64,000 bases of DNA from Owenia fusiformis. Taxonomy: Eukaryota > Annelida > Polychaeta > Sabellida > Oweniidae. Location: the NCBI GenBank assembly GCA_903813345.2, contig CAIIXF020000008.1, forward strand, positions 2,673,341 through 2,737,340, in the 5' to 3' direction. Position 1 is the first letter of the stretch; each line of letters starts with the position of its first letter. The position numbers were made by a program, and so were the translations under genes. The notes under the pieces are model-generated. The model had not been told where the DNA came from and did no database searches. It saw nothing but the letters and a program-made list of their open reading frames with translations. This document shows, piece after piece, positions 1-8,782 of the stretch.

Positions 1-487
1 GGTTCGATTCATATATTCTGGTAAAAATGCATATACAATACAGGCCCGAAGCCAGGATTTTCCAAGGGGTTCACTTTTTAAGATTCCAGGGAGGGGGCTC
101 ACTTTGGTAAATTTGGTCCAAAATCACATGAAAAATACTCAGAATGGTGAAAAACTCCACAGTGATAATGATTTAGCCATAAAGTATAGTAAAATTGTTG
201 AGCTCTCATGTTGCAGAACAATTGGCAGAGCAATGTAAAATATATAAGTAGGAAGTCAGTTAAGAACGTTTTTTGGACTGAGTCTGGTGTTTTACGTAAT
301 TTGAAAATTGAATTAATGTTTGAAAGAACTTGAATGCTTCATAGACATATGTATTGACAAAACAAATTTAGTTGTTGTTTTATATAAAATAGTATACAAT
401 TTTATTTATATTTAATAACTATTTACAATTTATAGTGTAACATGTATTTACAATTTGGCAATTCATTGGGAACTTTTTATCCAGTGT
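1..487. other. 3' flank of array copy 1
   Basis: No coding region is visible. On the minus strand this is the 3' untranslated region and downstream DNA of the gene ending at 488. An AATAAA polyadenylation signal on the minus strand lies at 401-406, about 80 bases after the stop codon. The same AT-rich tail, including the signal, recurs behind the other four gene copies, so it belongs to the repeated unit. Confidence 0.6.
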
Positions 488-1174
488 TTAAAATGCTGTA
501 TGTTTAACTCCATTTATAATCTTGGTTTTACCGAGACTTTGAGACTTTCCAGATTGTTGAGTGTTCATTCCACAGGAACAGTTTTCTTGAGAGTATTGGT
601 TCAGAATACAGAAAACCTTTGATGTTTCAAACTCACAGTAATCATTGTCTGTATTGTCCTCAAAATGTAGCTTCAAATCATCATCATCATACTGTGAAGA
701 AACAGTGTGAAGTTTATTTGGGTGAGATTCCTCTCTGATGATGTCATCATAGTTCGTGGTTGAAGCCCCGATAGGTGCGATGTATCCATTTTCACCTGGA
801 ACAATAAACTCATCTGCGAAGTCGAGGAGATCATTCAGTGTTCCATTGCTGACCTTGTTCTTTTTCGCAGGGTGTGCACATTTGCCATTGTTTGTGATGT
901 CATCATTGTCAGCATCTAAACTCTCCATTGATGATGAGATTCCACGTTGAACTATTTCCTCAATATTCTCACTTAGTTTCCTTATACCATCAGCTTGCAT
1001 TTTATTTTGAAGTCTGACTGCTGCATGTTTCATTACGTTAAACAGTTTCCCAATAGATGAACGGCGACTTTTAGCCCTTTTATTAACTTGTGGTGTTGGA
1101 TATTTTCCCTGGATTTGCATCCTCTTATCAGTTGTGTTTCCATCAAACATCTCCCAGGATACTTGTTTTGCCAT
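488..1174 (-). CDS. Array gene copy 1: unrecognised intronless protein, 228 aa, subtype A
   Basis: I do not recognise this family. The protein starts MAKQVSWEMF, has a basic segment with RRSSIGKLF near residue 37 (RRSS fits a PKA-type site), a helix-like stretch rich in K, R and Q, then acidic serine-rich and aspartate-rich parts, and ends GVKHTAF. There is no signal peptide or membrane segment, so a nuclear or cytosolic protein is the simplest inference. The reading frame extends upstream to a Met at 1303, but those 43 codons are not conserved as coding in the sister copies (ATG lost in copy 2, 1-base deletion in copy 4). I therefore start at 1174, where all five copies have an ATG. Copies differ by in-frame indels only, which argues for selection on the protein. 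Confidence 0.75.
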   Translation of the reverse strand: MAKQVSWEMFDGNTTDKRMQIQGKYPTPQVNKRAKSRRSSIGKLFNVMKHAAVRLQNKMQADGIRKLSENIEEIVQRGISSSMESLDADNDDITNNGKCAHPAKKNKVSNGTLNDLLDFADEFIVPGENGYIAPIGASTTNYDDIIREESHPNKLHTVSSQYDDDDLKLHFEDNTDNDYCEFETSKVFCILNQYSQENCSCGMNTQQSGKSQSLGKTKIINGVKHTAF

Positions 1175-1364
1175 GATATCTGTTGTTGTTAACTTGGAGA
1201 TACTGATGGTTGTTTTGTAAATAGACTGTTGACTGATGAGAGCTATCAGAAACTGATACTGATTTTGGACAGCACACAGCCTTTTATTTGAAACAGTTGA
1301 CATGTTTGTTTAGAAATGCCATTTGCACCTGATTCTCATTGTTTAAAACTTTGTCATGTTTAAG

Positions 1365-1402
1365 CTGCAAGGAAACAATTTTGACACCTGTTTGTTTGTT
1401 GT
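1365..1402 (-). promoter_or_regulatory. Promoter-proximal E-box/forkhead module, one copy
   Basis: About 190 bases 5' of the chosen start of copy 1 is one module with GACACCTG followed by TGTTTGTTTG. CACCTG is an E-box and TGTTTGTT is forkhead-like. The module is present in all five units but in different copy number. The regulatory role is inferred. Confidence 0.4.
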
Positions 1403-1678
1403 CATAATCTTCATGTTTAAAACTGGTTAAGTGATTTTAACTGATTTGACTATCAAAGGAATTTGTATATCTCACTGAACTTGTTTTAAGAATTCGAACA
1501 TTAACTGGTATTAAACTTTAATTTTTTTTAGAATTAAAAGTTGAATTGTAGAAACTATAATATATCAGGCATCAGACACTTTTAACTAAAGAACTAATAA
1601 GAGAATGGAAGTTACAAATTTCAAGGCTCAGTCAGTTAAATTCTTCTATATAATCTTAATATTAATAAACAATTTTAA

Positions 1679-2350
1679 CCTTCTGCATGCTAACTTAATT
1701 CAGCAAATATATCCCACGCGACTGACTTATTTTTCAAAGAGTGCAAAAAATGATATGCCTGGACTAAATAATTAATATCTCAATAACTACTGAATGAATC
1801 TGGATAAAATTTTCACAAAGAGAAGATACATTGGCCTGGCTCATGAAAAAAATGTTCTCATGAATTTTTTACATAAATAAACAGGACTGGGCATAAATAT
1901 ACCATGAATACTCCTCCGGAATCCGCCGCTTCACCCCTGTGGAGATTCAACGTCTGGTCAGAATCCAAAACTGAATTTGCAGCGATCGAATGTTCATTTT
2001 TCAGTTCAGAAAATATTCTAGTTTCTATTTTCGATGACCATTATCGGCTTCCAAGAGCCTAAAGAGCTCGAAATCGCAATCCATTTCCTCCACATGTTCG
2101 TTGTGATTGTATTTGGCCGCCATTTTGTACGATTTGTTCACTAAAAACGACTTAAACACTGTTTAAATCTGCTTTCTAGGTCAACAGGAAGTCCCCACGT
2201 AAGGACTAAATAAATCGGGCAATCTGATTGGATCATAAGACCGGCGGGAAAAAGTTAAGTTTTTGAAAGTTTAAATTCGACTGGAGTCGCGGGCAGTTGC
2301 CGGGGATTGTTAAGCACGGGCGACTACGCTTGCTGGTAGCATGCTAAAGG
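1679..2350. mobile_element. piggyBac-type non-autonomous element, 672 bp
   Basis: The sequence reads TTAA, then CCTTCTGCATGCTA, and at the far end TAGCATGCTAAAGG, then TTAA. The inverted ends are imperfect and the flanking TTAA (1675-1678 and 2351-2354) is the target duplication typical of piggyBac. Units 3, 4 and 5 carry the uninterrupted site around TTTTAACATTTC (unit 3 near 15268), so the insertion is specific to unit 1. The body has no coding capacity and is GC-richer than its surroundings. Confidence 0.75.
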
Positions 2351-2535
2351 TTAACATTTCAGAATATGTTTCACAGATACAATGTTTATAAACAATCTGT
2401 TTTTAATCACTGTGTCATTAAAAATTATTGAGTAATCCCAAGATAAAATGTTTGTTGGCACCTGTCTACCTGTTATTGTTTGTAAACAATGTCACCTGTG
2501 CAGTACCTTCAATAACAGGTGAAAAACATTTCAAA
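2351..2535 (-). promoter_or_regulatory. Distal conserved block of unit 1
   Basis: This block is conserved between units about 1.2 kb 5' of the gene (originally about 0.5 kb before the TTAA element inserted). It contains GTTTGTAAACAATG, whose core GTAAACA is a forkhead site, followed by GTCACCTG, an E-box. An 11-bp inverted pair ACCTGTTATTG / CAATAACAGGT brackets both. An enhancer role is inferred from conservation only. Confidence 0.4.
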
Positions 2536-2869
2536 CAAGATGACCTGCAAAAACTTTGGCTTCAGTTATTGTACAATTCAATATTATAAACTAAGTTATC
2601 CAAAAAAAGAATGATATATCAATAGTCTTTTCAATTTTATTACCTAGAAAACATCCAGGAATGATATTAATAAAATAAACTGAACAAGATTTGTAGGGAT
2701 ATAGAGAAGTCATCCATCAGTAATATCAAAAGAAGCACGAATAAGATCAGAATCAACAAGGAAATTTATAAGTTTTAATAATGAAGATGAAATGAACAGC
2801 ATTTAAAGAGATTTCTGTCTGTCTTTTCTTTTGTCTTGGTGACAACTAGAATACAAGTATTTAAGTAGA

Positions 2870-3940
2870 AAGATTTGATTCCAATTTTATGGCCTTGTGC
2901 CTTATGGGCATATAATCTCTACTTGAGGAGGAAATTTTAATATGGCTGCTGAATTCAAAATGGCCACCATTTTTTGTAGAACTGTAATACCAGTTGATGA
3001 ATTTGGTTCAGAATCAGATGTTATATATGCCCAGAGACATAGGAGTTCTGCCAAAGAAATAATTTTTAAACTAGCCACTGAATTTCAAAATGACCACCAT
3101 TTTCCATAAAAATGTGTAATTTTTGACAGCTTAGATATCATTTTTGGACAAAATTATGCAATTTAGTAAAAATTTTATAGGCTAGGACCTCTGCTCAAGG
3201 AAGCATTTACAATATGGCTGCTCGCTTACATCTAAACAACTGCATTTTTCATAAAGAAATGTTTTATAACTCAAATACCAGTTGACAGTTTGATACCAGT
3301 TTGGTTCATATTTTATATGCTGATGCTTTAAGGACATAAGGCTCTGCTTAAGAAGGAATTTTCTAGATGGCTGCTGAGTTAAAAATAGCTGCCATTTTCA
3401 TAAAAAATGTAATTTTAAATAATCTACACTGTAAGTACCATTTACAGGATTTAGTGCACATTTTGTAGTTAAAGGACCACCTCTCAAGAAGGAATTTGCA
3501 ATATGACCACATTGTTTTTTAAATGGCTACCATTTTTGTTAAAAAATATAATCTTTGATAACACAAACACCATAATTATAATTTGACAGATTTGGTTGAA
3601 ATTTTAGATGTTGACGCAATATGCACTAAAATCTGCTCAAGAAAGGAATTTTCAAATTTACACACAAATTCAAAATGGCCACCTTATTAAATAAAATTTA
3701 CCTTTTTTGATAACTCAAATTACATTTGCCAGATTTGGGTCAGATTAAATGTGCCTTTTAGTCTATATTGTGCCTATATCTTATTTGAATAGGATCAAGA
3801 AGAAAAGCTGTTCAATTCAAAATGGCTGCCATTTTTCAGGAAACTTATGATTTCTTCTGATAACACAAATACCTGTCCCCAGTTTTGATCCAAATTTTAT
3901 ATGTTAATGGTCATTAGACCTTTGCTTAAGAAAGAATTGA
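2870..3940. repeat. Degenerate ~145-bp tandem repeats (Helentron-type core)
   Basis: Successive degenerate units repeat the theme 'AACTCAAATACCAG ... GGTTCA.ATTTTATATGC ... CTGCTCAAGAA ... AAAATGGCCACCATTTT'. The same repeats form the core of the intact element at 21512. No terminal motifs remain here. The block is part of the tandem array unit, being found again at 12496-13080, 15600-16003 and 22920-23600. Confidence 0.7.
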
Positions 3941-4040
3941 ATACAATAAAACCTGTATGTTGAACTTTCTTTTCCAAGGAAAACATTCAGTCTTTGTAGG
4001 TGTTAACTACAGAGAGGGTAATTTATACAGAAGTCAATAG

Positions 4041-4528
4041 CACTGGTGATCCACTTGATTACGCTGGAACCGTTTCGGTAACAAAATGTGGGAATGTCCG
4101 AGGTACAATTTTTCTTTTTTCCTTATTTCACACGTTGTAGGCAGAATTCCCATTACATTTTTATCACAAACGTGTATCAGTATCATATGTTTAAGAAAAT
4201 GTACACATTTGCGAACAAATAGTTCAGAAGACAACGGAATCATAGATTCAGTTCCTCACGTAAGTTACATAAACGGTATTTTGAAAAACAGTTAAGATCT
4301 GCACTTTTAACCCCTACCGTTACATAACTTAAGTGAGGAATTCAAGCGACGATTCTGTTGTCTTCTGAGCTATTTTTTTCACAAACATGTACATGTCTAA
4401 AACATATGATACTGATACACGTTTGTGAGAAAAAATGTTGTGGGGATTCTACCTACGACGTGTGAAATAAGGAAAAAAGAAAAATCGTACCTTTTCGGTA
4501 ACCAGCGTAATCGAGCGGATCACCGGTG
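4041..4528. mobile_element. Foldback MITE, CAC-ended, full palindrome
   Basis: The ends are CACTGGTGATCC and GGATCACCGGTG, and the two halves are long inverted arms (about 4041-4250 against 4355-4528) around a loop. The flanks show the 5-bp duplication AATAG (4036-4040 and 4529-4533). CAC-initial ends with a 5-bp duplication resemble Transib-type elements, but no transposase is present and that assignment is an inference. Small open frames on both strands here are by-products of the palindrome. Confidence 0.7.
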
Positions 4529-4533
4529 AATAG

Positions 4534-4985
4534 AGTATATTTGGAGAAAGGTGTCAACTAGAGACAAATGTTCAGTAGATAAGGTTTTCACTAGAGAGAG
4601 GTGTTTATAAGACAGATTTTACTGTATATGACATCATCATGTCACATCATGGGTGTAGATTTTGCCAAATGGAGAGAATATATATATATATATTGAACAT
4701 TTCTTTACCAAGAAAAAACGTTCAGTGTTGGTAGGTGTTCACTTTAGAGAGGGTAATTTATATGTAGAAGTCAAGGGGGTCTACTAGAGACAGGTGTTCA
4801 CTATATAGACTTAGAAAGGGTAATTTACACAGAATTCAAAAGGGTATGTGTGGAGAAGTGTGTCTACTAGAGACAGCGTTCACTAGATAAGCTTTTCACA
4901 AGAGGGAGAGGTGTTTATAAGACAGGTTTTACCGTATATGACATCATGTCATATCATGGGTGTATATTTTGTTAAAAGGAGAGAA
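4534..4985. repeat. Tigger/pogo-end-derived repeat block
   Basis: Direct repeats of phrases such as GGTGTTCACTATAGA, GAGAGGGTAATTTA and AGACAGGTTTTACTGTA resemble the ends of the pogo/Tigger element at 42710-43937. Comparable blocks sit at the same place in the other units (13505-13990, 19130-19320, 23960-24430). There is no coding region. Confidence 0.5.
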
Positions 4986-5145
4986 AACACTTCATAAATG
5001 TACTTCTTAGACATTTGTAGAAACAAAACAAGTTGTTTTATATAAAATAGTATAAGATTTTATTTATATTTAATGACTATTTACAATTTATAGTGAAACA
5101 TGTATTTACAATTTGGCAATTCATTAGCAACTTTTAATCCAGTGT

Positions 5146-5847
5146 TTAAAATGCTGTATGTTTAACTCCATTCATAATCTTGGTTCTACCGAGACTTTGA
5201 GACTTTACTCTTCCAGATTGTTGAGTGTTCATTCCAAAGGAACAGTTTTCTTGAGAGTATTGATTCAGAATACAGAAAACCTTTGATGTTTCAAACTTGC
5301 AAAAATCGATGTCTGTATTGTTCTCAAAATGAAGCTTCAAATCATCATACTGCGAATAAACAGCATGAAGCTTATTTGGGTGAGATTCCGCTCTGATGAT
5401 GTCATCATATGCACAGTTCGTGTTTGAAGCCCTGATAGGTGCGATGTATCCATTTTCACCTGGTACAATAAACTCATCTGCGAAGTCGAGGAGATCATTC
5501 AGTGTTCCATTGCTGACCTTGTTCTTTTTCGCAGGTTGTGCACATTTACCATTGTTTGTGATGTCATCATTGTCAGCATCTAAACTCTCCATTGATGATG
5601 AGATTCCACGTTGAACTATATCCTCAATATTCTCACTTAGTTTCCTTATACCATCAGCTTGCATTTTATTTTGAAGTCTGACTGCTGCATGTTTCATTAC
5701 GTTAAACAGTTTCCCAATAGATGAACGGCGATTTTTAGCTCTTTTATTAACTCGTGGTGTCGGATATTTTTCCTTGATTTGCATCCTCTTGTCGATTGTG
5801 TTGTCATCAAACATCTTCCAAGAGACGAGTGATACTTGTGTTGCCAT
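5146..5847 (-). CDS. Array gene copy 2: unrecognised intronless protein, 233 aa, mosaic
   Basis: This is the second copy of the array family. It starts MATQVSLVSWKMF (subtype B, three codons longer than subtype A). The central part reads ENGYIAPI as in subtype A and then ASNTNCAYDD as in subtype B, so the gene looks like a recombinant of the two types. It has two extra residues (RV) in the C-terminal SGRVKSQ segment and lacks two of the four aspartates of the QYDDDD run; both changes are in frame. The upstream ATG used in the longest frame of other copies is ATA here, which supports the start at 5847. An AATAAA signal lies at 5058-5063 on the minus strand. Confidence 0.75.
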   Translation of the reverse strand: MATQVSLVSWKMFDDNTIDKRMQIKEKYPTPRVNKRAKNRRSSIGKLFNVMKHAAVRLQNKMQADGIRKLSENIEDIVQRGISSSMESLDADNDDITNNGKCAQPAKKNKVSNGTLNDLLDFADEFIVPGENGYIAPIRASNTNCAYDDIIRAESHPNKLHAVYSQYDDLKLHFENNTDIDFCKFETSKVFCILNQYSQENCSFGMNTQQSGRVKSQSLGRTKIMNGVKHTAF

Positions 5848-6038
5848 AGCTGCAGTAGTTGTCTTAGAGATATTGATAGTTGTTTTGTAAATAGACTGTT
5901 GACTGATGAGAGCTATCAGAAACTGATACTGATTTTGGACAGGACACAGCCTTTTATTTGAAACAGTTGATATGTTTGTTTAGAAATGCCATTTGCACCT
6001 GATTCTCATTGTTTAAAACTTTGTCATGTTTAAGCTGC

Positions 6039-6150
6039 AAGGAAACAATTTTGACACCTGGTTGTTTATTGCCATGGGAACAATTTTGACACCTGTTTGT
6101 TTATTGCCATGGAAACAATCTTGACACCTGTTTGTTTATTGCCATTGAAG
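6039..6150 (-). promoter_or_regulatory. Promoter-proximal module, three copies
   Basis: Three tandem copies of a ~36-bp module (GGAACAATTTTGACACCTG then TTTGTTTATTGCCATG) lie about 200 bases 5' of copy 2. Each has a CACCTG E-box and a TGTTTAT forkhead-like site. Units 1 and 3 have one module and units 4 and 5 have two. Confidence 0.45.
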
Positions 6151-6440
6151 TTAATGACATAATCTTCATGTTTAAAACTGGTTAACCGATTTTACTGATC
6201 TGGCAATCATAGGATTTTGTATAACTCCCAATACTGAACTTGTTTTAAGAAATTAAGAAATGTGTTGGAATTCTAACATTAACTGTTATTATGCTTTTAA
6301 TTTTTTGAAATTCAAAGTTGAATTATAGAAATTATACATCAGGCATTAGACACTTTTTAATTGAATAAATAATTAAAGGATTGAAGTTATAAATTTCAAG
6401 GCTCCTCAGTCAATCTTTATAGAGATAAACAATTTTGATA

Positions 6441-6620
6441 TTTCATTTTAACATGTGTCTCGCAGACACATTGTTTATAAACAATATGTTTTTAAATACT
6501 GTGCCATTAAAGATTATTGAGTAATCCCAAGAGAAACTGTTTGTTGCCACCTGTCTGCCTGTTATAAACAATGTCACCCGTATAGTACCTTCAATGACAG
6601 GTGGAAAACATTTCAAACAT
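6441..6620 (-). promoter_or_regulatory. Distal conserved block of unit 2
   Basis: This is the counterpart of 2351-2535. It has lost seven bases of the GTTTGTAAACAATG motif (it reads CTGTTATAAACAATG) and has CACCCG in place of the CACCTG next to it, so the distal forkhead and E-box sites are damaged in this unit, which is also the one with three proximal modules. Confidence 0.35.
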
Positions 6621-7113
6621 CATCACCTGAAAAAAAAACAATTGCATTTTGTTTGGAACTTTCTAGTTTACAGTGATGTTGATCTGCACAAAAATTGTAA
6701 AATACTTAAATGGCTTTATTAGACAAAGCCCATGATCAAACCAAAGAAATTCCACTTGTACAGTACTTAATAATTTTCTCAGTTTTGGTACAATTCAATA
6801 TTATTGATTAAAAAAGTTATCAAAAATATAGTTTTAATAATCTTTTCAATTTTATTACATGTTTGAATGAAAGTGTCCAGTAATGACTTAAATAATGACA
6901 AAAACATTCAAACCTTTGAAACACACATAGTTTGAACAATGGATACAGAACTATATATGGAAATGTGAGTTTTTTAAATCTTTTTCAGATTAATCTATTT
7001 AAGACTTATTTAATAAGTCATTAACTCAAATACCAGTTGGCGGATCTGGTTCAGATGTTATATCCTTATGCCAAGAGACATAGGAGTTCTTCCAAAGAAA
7101 TAATTTTCAAGCT
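6621..7113. other. Array unit spacer interrupted by the LINE
   Basis: Non-coding unit sequence, homologous to 21366-21511 plus 22676-23018 and to 26051-26420. It includes the empty site of the Helentron-like element (ACTTAATAATTTTCTCAG near 6764-6781). It stops at AATTTTCAAGCT, where the LINE is inserted. Confidence 0.6.
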
Positions 7114-7414
7114 TAGTGTAAAGTGTAAAGTCACACAATTTTTGCTCCAGACAAATTTACAAAAATCTCAAGAAGGACGCAAAGTCTGATCACATACTTT
7201 TGCAGAGACATTCATGAACATATGGAGAACGCATAGAGAAACTTTTAAAGAACAAACTTTAGTACCAAAAGAGTTTTTAGCACAAACTTTTCTGGATATT
7301 TTGAGAAAGTTCAGAACTAATAGTACAGGCTGATAAACACTTGGATTAATTGGCTTCAGTCAGTAGGCTAAGCTCATAAGGACAACCTTGCAGTAGACCA
7401 GTAATTGGCTTGAT

Positions 7415-8782
7415 ATGGCTACTAATATTGCTTCAGAGTCTGATTCTCCAACTGTAAGCCAACTATTGGGCTCACAATCACCAACACAATCAGAACATGG
7501 TGACATTTCAATGACCTCTGGCCTCACTACATCAGTCAATCTGATCCAAGAAACACAACTGGAATCTGAAGATGAGAGGGAGGGGGAAACTAGCAGTGTT
7601 GATGCTAGTGCCATACGAACTCTGAGACCACGTGCTATTATATCTAAGACCCCAAAAACCAAAGGGAGACCAAAGAAGTCACTTACAACAAAGAATGATG
7701 TAACAGCAGTCCTTAAAGCACTATCCACCATGCAGTCTAGTATAGATACAACAAATAAGCTGATGCAGGGCCTACAAACGACTAATGCGGACTTGGTCAG
7801 TCAGCTAGCTATGAAAACAGCACAATGTTGCGAACTAGACAAAGAATGCCGAGAGTTACGCTCACAGCTGTCAAAAACTCATAGCACTGAGTCTGGATTA
7901 CCAAAGACACTGGTTATCGGAAGCTCAATTATTCGAGACTTTGATACAAATAAACTGCATAACACAGAAGTTGAATGCATTCGAGGTGGAACAGTGGACG
8001 ATGTACATAAATCACTGACGGACAATAATGCTTCATATGACAGGGTCATTCTCCAAGTAGGTAGCAACGACTGCAGCAAAGATAACACCCCAGAAGATAT
8101 CGCTAAACAATACCAGCTGCTTATCAAAGGAGCCAAAAACATTGCTAATGAAGTAGTTGTGTCTAGTATATGCCCTCGCACAGATAAACCAGCAGCCCAA
8201 GAAAAGGTTGACACTGTCAATGCCACACTACAAGGCATCTGCTCTGATGAAGATGCAAGTGTCACTTTCATAAACAATGACCTCTCGTTTAAGCTCCAAG
8301 ACAATTCCATTAATGATGGGTTTTTACATGGTGATGGCCTCCACTTATCGAAACCAGGAACAAACCGATTGGCTATCAATATGAAGCTCAAAACGAAAGG
8401 CAAGGATATTACCAAACCGTACTATAACCGTAACAAGAATGCCTTCAACAAACAGAATCAACAGAACAAAGATAATAATAACAATAATGATGACCCCAAT
8501 CATGGAACCAATGACTGGACAACAGTGAACAAGAAACATAGAAATAACGCTCGCCAATCTCTCAATAATCAAACAGATGCGTCAACTCACGAACAATCTA
8601 AACCTCAACAAGGACACTCCTTAAGATGCATCAAATGTGGGGAGGCCAGCCACCTCACTAGCTCATGTTGGCACCCTGCCACCGTACGTTGCCGTGGGTG
8701 CAATCAGCTTGGACACAAAGTCTCAAGATGTCCTGCAAACAGGATGGTAGACCAAGGGCACCAAGATTTCAACCGTTTCTAG
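7415..8782 (+). CDS. LINE ORF1p with SGNH-hydrolase-like domain and two CCHC knuckles
   Basis: This 455-aa protein would bind the element RNA in the retrotransposition particle. Residues 95-155 look like a coiled coil. Residues 163-325 are an SGNH/GDSL esterase-like domain with block I VIGSS (169-171), block III VGSNDC (N218) and block V DGLH (D307, H310), so the catalytic residues are all present. An asparagine-rich linker (345-365) is followed by two CX2CX4HX4C zinc knuckles at 405-418 and 426-439. The TAG stop at 8780-8782 is in the same frame as ORF2. Esterase-containing ORF1 proteins are known from CR1/L2-type elements. Confidence 0.88.
   Translation: MATNIASESDSPTVSQLLGSQSPTQSEHGDISMTSGLTTSVNLIQETQLESEDEREGETSSVDASAIRTLRPRAIISKTPKTKGRPKKSLTTKNDVTAVLKALSTMQSSIDTTNKLMQGLQTTNADLVSQLAMKTAQCCELDKECRELRSQLSKTHSTESGLPKTLVIGSSIIRDFDTNKLHNTEVECIRGGTVDDVHKSLTDNNASYDRVILQVGSNDCSKDNTPEDIAKQYQLLIKGAKNIANEVVVSSICPRTDKPAAQEKVDTVNATLQGICSDEDASVTFINNDLSFKLQDNSINDGFLHGDGLHLSKPGTNRLAINMKLKTKGKDITKPYYNRNKNAFNKQNQQNKDNNNNNDDPNHGTNDWTTVNKKHRNNARQSLNNQTDASTHEQSKPQQGHSLRCIKCGEASHLTSSCWHPATVRCRGCNQLGHKVSRCPANRMVDQGHQDFNRF

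Noticed and set aside
756-950. Plus-strand open frames opposite the array genes (also at 5396, 14395, 20176 and 24847)
   Set aside because: They are antisense shadows of the conserved minus-strand frame; the minus frame shows in-frame indels and the plus frame has no independent support.
4034-4295. Small ORFs on both strands in the foldback MITE (also 13177-13494, 23700-23900)
   Set aside because: They arise from the palindromic element and are altered by deletions in the other copies.
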